Shown here: positions 17,454 to 26,254 of the stretch, piece after piece
Layout of the letters: every line of letters starts with the position of its first letter
Position numbering within the stretch: the first letter of the stretch is position 1
Origin: Cryobacterium sp. SO2
GTDB lineage: Bacteria > Actinomycetota > Actinomycetes > Actinomycetales > Microbacteriaceae
DNA: 64,000 nt
Reading direction: 5' to 3'
Assembly (NCBI RefSeq): GCF_026151165.2
Contig: NZ_CP117849.1
Span: forward strand, 3,906,001-3,970,000
The notes under the pieces: generated by a model
Told to the model about the DNA's origin: nothing
The model's database searches: none
Seen by the model: only the letters and a program-made list of their open reading frames with translations
Position numbers and translations under genes: made by a program

Positions 17454-18286
17454 TCGAACCGCTCCTTAGCTGCAGTGTGCCGCGCGACGAGGTCCTCGAC
17501 CTCGTCAATGAGGGTGACCAGGCGAGCGCGCTGGCCGATAAAGTCGCGGCCCGGGGCCGCGGGGGCAAGGATCTCGGTCACACGCGCAGAGAACTCCGTC
17601 GGCACGATCGTGAAGGAGTCCGCCATTACGAGATTGTTGCCATCTCCCGGGTAGTAGACCCGGTTGAGCGCCGCGAGCACCTGCAGGATACGGTGCACGA
17701 GTGCCGACGTCAGACCGGCGAGGAAGACCACGTCGCCCCGGATGGCTTTGTTCTCGTAGTGGTAGTCGTCGCGCCAGTAAAGCAGCGGGCCGAGGTGGCG
17801 ACGGATCGTGGCGTCACGCACGGATGCCGGATAGAGTTCGAGCCGGTCGCGCCAGCGCTCCACCAGCCCGTCCTTGTCTACGACGGCCACCTGGCGGGCA
17901 AGATCGGTAAGGGGATGGTACCCCCACACCGTCCAGATCAACTCGTCGGGCGCGACTCCACCAGCCAGCCACTGGTCGATCGTCTCGTCGACCTCGGCAA
18001 TTGTGCGGAACCACAGTTCGTCCAGACGTAAGCCCCGTTCGGCCCAACGCTCGCGCAGCTGTTCCCAGCGCCGCTGCCATCCGCTGTCGTGCACGCCGAC
18101 GGGGTGCTCGGAGTAGAAGCGGAAATCGACGTCGGAGAGCTCGTCGGAAGTGTTTTTGCTGAGGGATCCGCTGACGGTCAGGGCGAACTGCCCGGTCTTC
18201 CCTTCGCACAACAGTGGCAGCAGCTCGGCGGCAGCCTCCCGCACTTCCTCGGCTACCGCGGACGGGGCCAGTCGTTGGTCGGTCAT
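17450..18286 (-). CDS. Nucleotidyltransferase-fold protein
   Basis: A 278-residue protein. An N-terminal nucleotidyltransferase motif reads SGSLSKNTSDELSDVDF (Gly40-Ser41, Asp52, Asp54), the hG[GS]...DxD pattern of aminoglycoside and related nucleotidyltransferases. A helical C-terminal half (ALNRVYYPGDG, about residue 205) resembles DUF4037-like proteins. It could adenylylate the aminocyclitol as self-protection or as an activation step; sequence alone does not decide. It overlaps the aminotransferase start and lies 76 bases after the ABC gene. Confidence 0.7.
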   Translation of the reverse strand: MTDQRLAPSAVAEEVREAAAELLPLLCEGKTGQFALTVSGSLSKNTSDELSDVDFRFYSEHPVGVHDSGWQRRWEQLRERWAERGLRLDELWFRTIAEVDETIDQWLAGGVAPDELIWTVWGYHPLTDLARQVAVVDKDGLVERWRDRLELYPASVRDATIRRHLGPLLYWRDDYHYENKAIRGDVVFLAGLTSALVHRILQVLAALNRVYYPGDGNNLVMADSFTIVPTEFSARVTEILAPAAPGRDFIGQRARLVTLIDEVEDLVARHTAAKERFE

Positions 18287-18362
18287 TGCTCACTCCTTTG
18301 TGTTCTCGGTTCTTTAGATCGGGCGTTATGTCGCCCATCTAGGGGCGTCGGCAAGCGCGTCT

Positions 18363-20120
18363 TCACTCGTGCGCCCGCCTCTGCCGTGAGTACGTTGAGG
18401 CGTACGAGCCGCCTTGTCGGATCAGTTCGGCGTGATTGCCACGCTCGAGGATGGCGCCGTCCTTCAGCACAACGATGAGATCCGCGTTCATAACCGTGGC
18501 GAAGCGGTGGGTGACGGCGATGGTGACTGTGCCGAACTGGCGGCCGAGGGATTGGGCGAATCGCGCGTTGCTCTCGAACATGTCGCGCTCTGCGATCGGA
18601 TCGAAAGAGGCAGTCGGTTCATCGAGGACGACAAGGAGCGGATCCTTCCTCATGAAACCGCGCGCTAAAGCGATCCGCTGCCACTGTCCTCCCGACAGTT
18701 CCGCACCGAGTCCGGGCGCGCCGAGCAGGGTGCGCAGCCCCTGGGGAAGGGTGGTCTCTAGCGGCTGGCCACCCGCCCGTTCTAGAGCCTCACGCACCCG
18801 GTTTTCGTCGTGAACGGCCGACAGATCACCTATGCCGACTGCGTCTATCAAAGGCGCAGGAATCCGCAGGAAATCCTGGAAGCAGGCAGATGTACGGATC
18901 CGCCAATCGGTCACTGGGATGCGGTCCAACGGCTCCCCATCGATCTCGATCCGGCCCGTCGTTGGCTCGTACAGGCGCAAGAGGAGTTTCACGAGAGTCG
19001 TCTTGCCCGATCCATGCGCGCCGACAAGGGCCACGAACGATCCGGCGGGCAGGTGAAGGTCGATCGCGTCCAGCGCCGGACGCTCGGCGCCGGGGTAAGA
19101 AAACGACACCCCGTGCAAGGAAATACCCGACCGCAGATTCTCCGGCATCCGGCCCGCGTGCGGCTGTGTACCCTCCGGCCTAGACGACACCACCGAGCGG
19201 TGCGCCCTGGCCACCTGACGTCCGCGTACAATTTCGGTCGAACCGTTCACCATCACAACCGCGATGCCCTGCATCTGCAATGCCATCGCGATAATCGGTA
19301 CCGCATCGGCCGGGCCTGCCTGCTCAGAACCGATGATGGCGGCAAGAATGAGGGCGAATCCAGCGGTGAACAGGAGCCATGCGGCCCCCAGCACAGCCGC
19401 GCCTTGTAGCTGCGAGCGAATGCGAATACGCGTGCCGTACTCGTGTTGCCGGCTGTACTCGGAAAGCAGCACGGGAGCAGCTCCGGTAATACGAATCTCG
19501 CAGGCCGCAGCCGGATCGAGCAACGTTATCAGCAGCTCTTCGGCGATGCGATCAGCGTCGGCGGCCCGTTCAGAGCCTCGCACACGGGCCCGGAAAGAAT
19601 ACGCGGCGGCCACCATCAGCGGTGCACACAGCGGAATGAGCAGCAGTGCCGTGCCCCCGGCTGCGCCAAGCAGGGGGAAGGTGAGGAGCAGTCCTGCCAC
19701 GACAGCTATTAGCTGTACGCCCCCCGTGACGGCGCTGCTCACGGCCCACCCCTCAAGGGCCACGCGAATCCGGCTGAGCGTCGCGGCGTCTTCAAAATGG
19801 TCGACGCCCGGACGGCGAGACAGGTCGTCAAGTAGACCCGTGGTCAGGCGCAGACCCGCCCGGTCCAGGATCTCGATCCGCAGCAGGTAGCTCTGGTAGA
19901 GCGCCTGGGCGAGGACTGCCGTGACGACGGCAGCAGCAGCCGCAGCGACAGCAGCCGTGGCGGCCGTGCCCGATAATGTCTCCCCCACCAGTGCCTTGAG
20001 CGAAAGCGCGAGGGCAGGCTGGCCGAGGGCGAGGGCGATCCAGGCCACTCCGAGTCCAGCGACGGCACGCGGGGCGGTCTGCCACAGTTCCCGCATTACC
20101 GACGTCCCACTCCCCGTCAC
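18363..20120 (-). CDS. ABC transporter, fused permease and ATPase (half-transporter)
   Basis: A 585-residue type IV ABC exporter subunit: about six membrane segments in residues 20-300, then an ATPase with Walker A VGAHGSGKTT, signature ELSGGQWQR, Walker B LLVVLDEPTASFDP and an H-loop TIAVTHRF. It overlaps the second ABC gene by four bases, so the two probably form a heterodimer. Position inside the biosynthetic operon suggests product export or self-resistance. Confidence 0.9.
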   Translation of the reverse strand: MTGSGTSVMRELWQTAPRAVAGLGVAWIALALGQPALALSLKALVGETLSGTAATAAVAAAAAAVVTAVLAQALYQSYLLRIEILDRAGLRLTTGLLDDLSRRPGVDHFEDAATLSRIRVALEGWAVSSAVTGGVQLIAVVAGLLLTFPLLGAAGGTALLLIPLCAPLMVAAAYSFRARVRGSERAADADRIAEELLITLLDPAAACEIRITGAAPVLLSEYSRQHEYGTRIRIRSQLQGAAVLGAAWLLFTAGFALILAAIIGSEQAGPADAVPIIAMALQMQGIAVVMVNGSTEIVRGRQVARAHRSVVSSRPEGTQPHAGRMPENLRSGISLHGVSFSYPGAERPALDAIDLHLPAGSFVALVGAHGSGKTTLVKLLLRLYEPTTGRIEIDGEPLDRIPVTDWRIRTSACFQDFLRIPAPLIDAVGIGDLSAVHDENRVREALERAGGQPLETTLPQGLRTLLGAPGLGAELSGGQWQRIALARGFMRKDPLLVVLDEPTASFDPIAERDMFESNARFAQSLGRQFGTVTIAVTHRFATVMNADLIVVLKDGAILERGNHAELIRQGGSYASTYSRQRRAHE

Positions 20121-21949
20121 GACGAGGTCCCGGCGGGTGCGACAACCTCCGGCTGCAGATACCGCTCGGCTTGGGCGGCGAACATCCGCGCGTAGTGCCC
20201 GTGATCCGCCAGCAGCGTCTCGTGGGTGCCCCGCTCAAGGATCCGTCCCTCAGCCATCACTACAATCTGATCGGCGTGGCGGATAGTGGCCAGCCGATGG
20301 GATACGACGATCACGGTCGCCGCCGAGGAGAGCACCTCGATCTGAGCGAGGACCCGTTCCTCGGTCTCGGCGTCTAGATGCGACGTGGGCTCGTCCAGCA
20401 CCACAACGTCCCGCCCCGCCCGCACGGCAAATACCGCCCGCGCCAGCGCGACCCGCTGCCACTGCCCACCGGAGAGACCAACACCGCCCGCGCGCCCGGT
20501 TCCAAGCAAGGTATCCCAGCCCAGCGGCAGCTCGGACACCATGTCGTCGATGCCTAGACTGCTCTTCACCCGATCGAAGAACTCGCCGTCACCATACGCT
20601 TCGGCCGCCCCCATCTGCACGTTCTCGCGAAGCGTGAGCTCGTAGCGCACGAAGCCCTGGATCATGATCGCGAGACGGCGCCTCCATCGTTCCACATCGA
20701 GATCGCGGAGGTCGATGCCGTCGGCGGACAGGCACCCGCCGGTCGGCTCGTAGAGGCGCGCGAGCAGCTTCACTAAAGTCGTCTTGCCCGCCCCGTTGCC
20801 GCCGACGATAGCAAGCGTCGAGCCGGAAGGGACCTCGAGGTCAATGCCGCGCAGAACCAGCCGCTCGTCATGCGGATAGTGGAACCGCAGGTCCTCGAGG
20901 CGCACTCCGGGCGGATGGCCGGTGCCGAGGTTCCCGCGTCCTGTAGGCCCCTCCCTCGAGACCGCGGCGGAGGCCGCCGCACGCACCGCCCGAATAGAGG
21001 TTCCAATTCGGCGTCCCTGCTCGATCGTGAGGTTCTCTCCGGCCGGTTCGCTCAAGCGCAACAAGGTGAGCCCGGCTGCCACGAGCTGGGCCACCGCCAC
21101 TGCAGTCAGTCCGGGCTGCAGGGCGATACTCAGTAAGATCACGAGCGCACCCGCGAGTCCCGCGGCCACAGAGGGCCAGCTCCAGCGACTCGCGGCTCGC
21201 CGGCCCGACCAGACCGGCGCGAACTTGTCAAACGCCGCGTCACGGAATCTCTGTAGCGACCAGTCTGAGAGCCCGAAAACCCTGATCTCCTTCGCCGAGG
21301 CGGGATCGACGTGGAATCGCCGCCAGTACTCAAAACGCCGCGCTGCCGGGCCCACCAAGGCCCAGGACCGGTAGACCATTCCGAAAGAATGCTGCTGCAG
21401 CCATCGTCGGAACAACAACAAAACCAACGCGAACACGGCGGCCACGAGCGAGTAGTCGGCGATCAGGACGACGCACCAGGCCGCCGGGATGATCCGCACC
21501 GCAAGCGAGAACCAGGCCGCGACAGCCATTCCTGGGGTCTGCCCCCGAAGGTCGCCGCGCACAGTGGCGAGATGCCCACGAACCTCCTCCGTCTCGCCGT
21601 GATCGATTGTCACGGGAGTGACCAGATCCTGCGTCAGACGCGTGCGGGAATGGAGGTCGGCTCCGCTCGCTCCCCACAGCGCTACCGGCTCAGCGACCAG
21701 TTCCAGAAGCCGCTGGAGCACCAGCAAGGCGGCTAGCAATGTGATCGCAGCAGCCGTGGCGCGTGAGCGTCCCTCCCCTGCCACGCCGAAGGCCGCGACG
21801 GTCCCCGAGAAGGCCAGCACCAAACCGATAGGCACCACGGCCAGCAGCCCATGGACAATCAGCAACACGCCAACCCGGCGCGGGCCCATCGCGGCGATGA
21901 GCGAAACCTCCCAAGCGACGGTCTGGAGACGTCGTCGCGCCGCGTTCAC
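20117..21949 (-). CDS. ABC transporter, fused permease and ATPase (half-transporter)
   Basis: A 610-residue partner with membrane segments in residues about 15-310 and an ATPase with Walker A VGGNGAGKTT, signature GLSGGQWQR, Walker B VVVLDEPTSHLDAE and H-loop VIVVSHRLAT. The GTG start at 21949 overlaps the PPTase stop (GTGA); the open frame extends further upstream but there it is a shadow of the PPTase gene. The N-terminus is very basic. Likely heterodimer with the next gene for export of the cluster product. Confidence 0.9.
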   Translation of the reverse strand: MNAARRRLQTVAWEVSLIAAMGPRRVGVLLIVHGLLAVVPIGLVLAFSGTVAAFGVAGEGRSRATAAAITLLAALLVLQRLLELVAEPVALWGASGADLHSRTRLTQDLVTPVTIDHGETEEVRGHLATVRGDLRGQTPGMAVAAWFSLAVRIIPAAWCVVLIADYSLVAAVFALVLLLFRRWLQQHSFGMVYRSWALVGPAARRFEYWRRFHVDPASAKEIRVFGLSDWSLQRFRDAAFDKFAPVWSGRRAASRWSWPSVAAGLAGALVILLSIALQPGLTAVAVAQLVAAGLTLLRLSEPAGENLTIEQGRRIGTSIRAVRAAASAAVSREGPTGRGNLGTGHPPGVRLEDLRFHYPHDERLVLRGIDLEVPSGSTLAIVGGNGAGKTTLVKLLARLYEPTGGCLSADGIDLRDLDVERWRRRLAIMIQGFVRYELTLRENVQMGAAEAYGDGEFFDRVKSSLGIDDMVSELPLGWDTLLGTGRAGGVGLSGGQWQRVALARAVFAVRAGRDVVVLDEPTSHLDAETEERVLAQIEVLSSAATVIVVSHRLATIRHADQIVVMAEGRILERGTHETLLADHGHYARMFAAQAERYLQPEVVAPAGTSS

Positions 21950-22602
21950 CAAGGACTTCCTGGAGCGCCAACGGCAACGGCCGTGAGGATGAGCCCTCGG
22001 GACACCATCCACCGACCGGTTGGGCCCACCAGGCGCCAGTCGAGCCCCCGAGCAGAAGCGATCCGCGCAGTGAAGGAGCCGCGTTCGTCGAAGGAAATAT
22101 CCACGTCACGCCAGCCCAAGCCGCGCCCGACGAGGGGGAACCACAGCTTATAGACGGCCTCTTTTGCACTGAACAACATCCTGTCGACGTGCACCGTGTC
22201 GTTTGAGAAGTCGAGCAGGCGCCGGAGTTCGTCTTCGTCACAGACGATCGAGTCCCGCACACCAGGGGGAAGCGGGAGGTTCGGTTCGGCGTCCACGCCG
22301 ACACCGACCAGCTTCTCGTCCGACGCCACTACGGCGACCCGGTAGCCCGGGCAGTGGGAAATACTCCCCACGGTGCCGGCGGGCCAGCGCGGGGCGCCGC
22401 GGAATCCACGCGGAACCGGCGAATCCGGATGGCCCAGTCGCGCCAGTGCGCGCCGGGCGCAGACGCGTCCGGTCACGAACTCGTCCCTCCGTGCGGGACG
22501 CATGCCGGCCGCCGCCACCTGCTCGGCAGGGTGGAGCACGCCGGTCAGCTCTGAAAAAGTCTCGGCCGAGGCGACCTCGAACGGAAGGAGACGTTCGATC
22601 AT
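21946..22602 (-). CDS. 4'-phosphopantetheinyl transferase (Sfp/EntD-like)
   Basis: A 218-residue protein with the family motifs GVGVDAEP (Mg-binding Asp) and FSAKEAVYKLW (the [FW]xxKE[AS]xxK motif), plus SISHCPGY upstream. It would attach phosphopantetheine to Ser39 of the ACP and of the PCP domain in this cluster. The start ATG at 22602 overlaps the cyclase stop (ATGA). A dedicated PPTase supports a self-contained pathway. Confidence 0.92.
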   Translation of the reverse strand: MIERLLPFEVASAETFSELTGVLHPAEQVAAAGMRPARRDEFVTGRVCARRALARLGHPDSPVPRGFRGAPRWPAGTVGSISHCPGYRVAVVASDEKLVGVGVDAEPNLPLPPGVRDSIVCDEDELRRLLDFSNDTVHVDRMLFSAKEAVYKLWFPLVGRGLGWRDVDISFDERGSFTARIASARGLDWRLVGPTGRWMVSRGLILTAVAVGAPGSPW

Positions 22603-23771
22603 CGCCTGTTCTCCGTGACCCGGCGCATCAGCCGCACCGCGCCGGGTAGCTCGTCGCGAGAGAGGTCCTCGATAAAGGTGCAACGCCCGATCGCGGTGGG
22701 CAGTGGGAGGTGCTGGTGGCCATCGCGGTGAGCAATCGTCTCGCGAAACGACTCCCAGAGCAGGTCGACGTCGGCGTAGTCCGGATGGCTGGTCGGCAAC
22801 GCGCACCGACGCATCACAGCGACGATCCGTTCCAGAGTCTCGCCGTCGATAAGGCCACGTTCGGCGGCTAGGCAGGAGCTCAGCAGGCCGTCCAACGCGA
22901 CGGCATGCCCGTGGTGCTGGCCATTGCGCATCTCGATTAAGGGGCTGAAACTGTGGCCGAAGTCGACGCACCGGGCCAGATCGTCCTCCCAGAGATTCGT
23001 GCCGAGGTCCTCGGCCATTTCAGCGACCGCCAGGCGGCTGAACTGCGCCGATAGTTCGTCGGTCGCGATCCAGGCCGGCGACCAGCCCGCCGGTAGCTGT
23101 TCGAGCTGCCCGAACAGCTCGGGAGACTTAATTACCGCGAGCTTGAAGATCTCACCGAGCCCGTGTGAGATCTCCACCACCGACTGAGTCGCGAGAAAAT
23201 GGCGATCCAGAACGGTGAGCTTCGCGGGCCAGAATGCGCCCAGCCGGTTACGGTATCCGCCGCGGTTCACCCCGGTCTTGATCGCGACCGAGACGTCGAC
23301 CTGGGCCAGCAAGGTTGTCGGCACTCGAATGTAGGGGACACCACGCCGGTAGACGCTCGCAGCAAAGCCGACGACGTCGCAGACAACTCCGCCTCCGATC
23401 GCGACGATTGGGGATGAACGACGCGGCGTAACGCACTCATCCATTTCCTCCACCACCCTCAGCACATGCTCGAGGGTTTTGTTGGACTCGCCTCCGGGAA
23501 GCACGAGCACTCGGTGCGCGACCGTGACGACGTCGAGGTACTCCTGGATTTTGCGCCGGCTTGTGGCCCACACTGCGTCGTCTACCACGATCAAGGTGGT
23601 GCCGCGCGCACTATGCAACGCTTCGGTGAGCGGGCTGTCCAAGGCGAAGGCTGCCGGCGTCTCTACGATGCGGTAACGGGTCTCGCGTTGGGCCGCGACC
23701 GTTAGGTCGAACGTAGCCGATTGCCGTGATCCCGCGGTGACTTGGTCCACAACAGCGGAGTGAATGCTCAT
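22599..23771 (-). CDS. 2-epi-5-epi-valiolone synthase-like sugar phosphate cyclase
   Basis: A 390-residue member of the dehydroquinate-synthase superfamily. VAIGGGVVCDVVGFAAS (NAD and metal) is followed by YRRGVPYIRVPTTLLAQVD, KTGVNRGGYRNRLGAF, LGTNLWEDDLARCVDFGHSFSP and HRDGHQHLPLP. The NRLG motif, the LG.NLWE.....VD.GHSFSP.IEMR block and the HRDG.Q.LPLP block match the AcbC/ValA-type EEVS group and differ from dehydroquinate synthase (KN.IG) and deoxy-scyllo-inosose synthase. EEVS turns sedoheptulose 7-phosphate into a C7 cyclitol. First gene of the operon. Confidence 0.85.
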   Translation of the reverse strand: MSIHSAVVDQVTAGSRQSATFDLTVAAQRETRYRIVETPAAFALDSPLTEALHSARGTTLIVVDDAVWATSRRKIQEYLDVVTVAHRVLVLPGGESNKTLEHVLRVVEEMDECVTPRRSSPIVAIGGGVVCDVVGFAASVYRRGVPYIRVPTTLLAQVDVSVAIKTGVNRGGYRNRLGAFWPAKLTVLDRHFLATQSVVEISHGLGEIFKLAVIKSPELFGQLEQLPAGWSPAWIATDELSAQFSRLAVAEMAEDLGTNLWEDDLARCVDFGHSFSPLIEMRNGQHHGHAVALDGLLSSCLAAERGLIDGETLERIVAVMRRCALPTSHPDYADVDLLWESFRETIAHRDGHQHLPLPTAIGRCTFIEDLSRDELPGAVRLMRRVTENRR

Positions 23772-24306
23772 AGCTCACATCTTTTCCGTCTCATCGGGCC
23801 TCAGCGCCTCCTGAAATCGATCGTGATGCGACTCCCATGTCGCATAGGTCAGATGATATGACGTGTTCACCCCACCTTGCTACCCCTCAGCTCGATTTGA
23901 CATCCTGAGTATTGCAACCATCTGCCCCGTGGCAATAGGCCGGGATGCCGATATGCACGCCTGACCTTCGCACTTAGATCGGATGTCTAATCCATGAAAA
24001 AATACCGAATGCGAAAATTCACATGCCAGAGAACTCCTCCTTTCGTCAGTCGAGAAGATCACCTTCGGGGGCGCTACAACACGCAGCAGCGGCCCAAAGA
24101 GGCGTGGACCGGCTACTGATATGGAGATAGAACATTCTCAATACCCGGTGAGAACGCTCATCTCGATGTCAGTAAAGTGCTCATCTAAATGTCAGTAGTC
24201 AGGCCTGCCCCTGCGGCCAGGGTTGGAGTGGCTGCGGGAGCGGTCCGGGGTCACGTCCCGCTGAGTGGTGGAGTTTCTCAACACCGTGCGGGTCAGTTGT
24301 TCTAGC
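23772..24306. other. Intergenic region upstream of the cyclase operon, no gene seen
   Basis: About 530 bases without a convincing reading frame; a 60-codon minus-strand frame at 23880-24062 has no family likeness. The stretch looks more AT-rich than its surroundings, as expected for the promoter of the minus-strand operon beginning at 23771. The right half contains two repeat units (separate entry) and debris next to the transposase remnant. Confidence 0.5.
24149..24200. repeat. Two direct repeats, candidate insertion-sequence end
   Basis: GCTCATCTCGATGTCAGTA (about 24149-24167) is followed after about 11 bases by GCTCATCTAAATGTCAGTA (about 24179-24197), a 19-base unit differing at two positions. 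Paired terminal repeats of this kind occur at the ends of IS21-family elements. No IS21 transposase is present, so this would be a leftover end. Direct observation of the repeat is solid; the IS assignment is tentative. Confidence 0.45.
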
Positions 24307-25442
24307 TTAGGCGGCGGCGAGTTCGGGGAGGATCACCGCCTCGTCGATGACCTCGATGGGTTGGTCATGGTGCCCAGCTCGAGCATGGATGACTCGGAGA
24401 AGTAGCGGCGTTCGCCGGCTTCCCACTCGTCGTGTTGCTCGATCAGGACCGACCCGGCCAGGCGCAGCAGGGCTGCGGCGTTGGGGAACACGCCGACGAC
24501 GTCGGTGCGGCGTTTGATCTCTTTGTTCACCCGTTCGAGCGGGTTGGTGGACCAGATTTGGCGCCAGTGCCGTCTGGGGAACGCGGCGAAGGCGAGCAGG
24601 TCGGGTTGCGCGTCGACGAGCATCGCCGCGACCTTCGGGTGCGACCGGGCGAGCATCGTGGTGACCTCGCGGAACTGCTTCTCGATGTGTTCACGGTCGG
24701 GCTGGGCGAAGATGGTGCGGATGATCGAGGCGACCATGTCCTGCGATCCTTTCGGGATTACCGCGAGGACGTTGCGCATGAAATGCACCCGGCAGCGCTG
24801 CCAGCCGGCGCCTTGGAACACGGTCCCGATGGCCTTCTTCAGGCCGGTGTGAGCGTCAGACATGACTAGCTTGACCCCGTCGAGGCCGCGGGTCTTCAGC
24901 GACCGCAGGAACGACGTCCAGAAGCCCTCGTTCTCGCTGTCGCCCACGTCGAAACCCAGGACTTCCCGGCGCCCGTCGACGGCAACGCCGACGGCGACGA
25001 CGATGGCCTGGGACACGATCCGGTGCCCGACCCGGGCCTTGTAGTAGGTCGCATCGAGGAACACGTAGGGGAAGTTCTGCGCGGCGAGGGTGCGGTCGCG
25101 GAACTCGGCGTCCAGGCCGGCGCAGATCCGGGACACTTCGGACTTGGAGATCCCGGTATCAGCGCCGAGGGCTTTGACCAGGTCGTCGACTTTCCGGGTT
25201 GAGACGCCGTGGACGTAGGCCTCCATCACGACCGCGAACAACGCCTGATCGACCCGGCGGCGCCGTTCCAGTAGGGCGGGGAAGAATGACCCGGCGCGGA
25301 GCTTGGGGATCTTCAGGTCGAGGTCACCGGCGGTCGTCGACAGGGTCCTGGACCGGGCGCCGTTGCGGTGGGTGGTGCGGTCCCCGGAGCGCTCGAACGG
25401 GGCTGCGCCGATGAACGCGGTCGCTTCGGCATCGATGAGTTC
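24307..25442 (-). pseudogene. IS256 (mutator) family transposase, damaged at both ends
   Basis: The catalytic core is present: Asp in FLDATYYKARVG, Asp in LVMSDAHTGLKKAIG and Glu in NPLERVNKEIKRR, within a frame open from 24333 to 25442. At the N-terminus an in-frame TAA at 25443-25445 immediately precedes a GELIDAEATAF-type segment, and the first roughly 25-40 residues of the family are missing. At the C-terminus one base is missing near 24358: restoring it continues TNP with IEVIDEAVILPELAAA to a stop at 24307. The copy is therefore dead. Confidence 0.85.
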
Positions 25443-25552
25443 TTAGTAGAGCTTTTCGGTCGCGCGTCACTATGGTCCAACGTCTTGGCCGCGCATCTAT
25501 TCCGCAGCCAGGGGTGACCCATCAGGAAAGCGGGGCCGGGCGGGGTGTCAGC

Positions 25553-25984
25553 TCACTCGGGGCGAAGCTCGTCTGGCGCGGGAAATGGCAGCCGGAAGCG
25601 ATCACTGTTGGCACCCACCGCGGAGGCGGCGCCATATTCGTCGGCCACGACCGTCACTCCGTCGGGGCTCGCCTCGCTGATCCGCACGGGCCGCTCCGTA
25701 CCGTCGGCCAGGCGCAGCAGAAAGCGATCGGCCAGAAAGCCGATACCCAGCGCCTCCAGAATCTCCTCGGCCTCCAGCCAGTCGACCGGCTCCGTGGTCA
25801 CCCAACGGCCCAGGCGATCCACCGGGCGGAAGCCCTCGCCCGCCGGCACGATCCAACCCACCGGTTCGCGGTCTTCGCGGCGGTGTTCGATCCAGTCCTC
25901 AGGCAGCATTGAGTTATCGTCGCAGACCAACTGGGTATCTCGGGGATGATCTGCAGGGTCGTAAGGCACAATAGGCTCACGCAT
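25553..25984 (-). CDS. Hypothetical protein, 143 residues
   Basis: No family recognised. The ATG at 25984 follows a CAGGA element. The protein is acidic, soluble and rich in Trp/Asp/Glu, with DDNSMLPEDWIEHR and a strand-rich middle (GWIVPAGEGFRPV, RFLLRLADGTERPVRI). It is divergent from the small gene at 26005 with only 20 bases between start codons, so promoters must overlap coding sequence. Confidence 0.65.
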   Translation of the reverse strand: MREPIVPYDPADHPRDTQLVCDDNSMLPEDWIEHRREDREPVGWIVPAGEGFRPVDRLGRWVTTEPVDWLEAEEILEALGIGFLADRFLLRLADGTERPVRISEASPDGVTVVADEYGAASAVGANSDRFRLPFPAPDELRPE

Positions 25985-26004
25985 TCCTGCCAATGGAGGA
26001 CAGA

Positions 26005-26244
26005 ATGACCGGCGAAACCCAGAACGAACCGATTCAGTCTCAGCACAGCGCCACGGATGCGGACATGGTGGCGGGCATTCTGAGCCAGCAGGAGGCGGAC
26101 CTCGCCGGCCACGACGAAGCCCAGGTGCTTGGCGCTCTACGCGAGCGTTTCGCCGATGGCGGCCACGAGGTAGACGACGCGACGCTTCAGGAGCACGCGC
26201 GACGGATCGCCGGCCTCGACCCGAACAGCTTCTCTAGCAAGTAA
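26005..26244 (+). CDS. Small hypothetical protein, 79 residues
   Basis: Start at 26005 is chosen because a GGAGGA ribosome site at 25995-26000 precedes it; an ATG at 25993 would put that site inside the gene. The protein is hydrophilic and helical (MVAGILSQQEADLAGHDEA, VLGALRERFADGG). The C-terminal half looks like a small three-helix domain. No function can be assigned. Confidence 0.7.
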   Translation: MTGETQNEPIQSQHSATDADMVAGILSQQEADLAGHDEAQVLGALRERFADGGHEVDDATLQEHARRIAGLDPNSFSSK

Positions 26245-26254
26245 TCACTGGGTG

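Noticed and set aside
22599..23771. Ordinary dehydroquinate synthase of the shikimate pathway
   Set aside because: The NRLG, NLWE...GHSFSP and HRDG.Q.LPLP elements are those of EEVS enzymes, and no other aro gene is adjacent.
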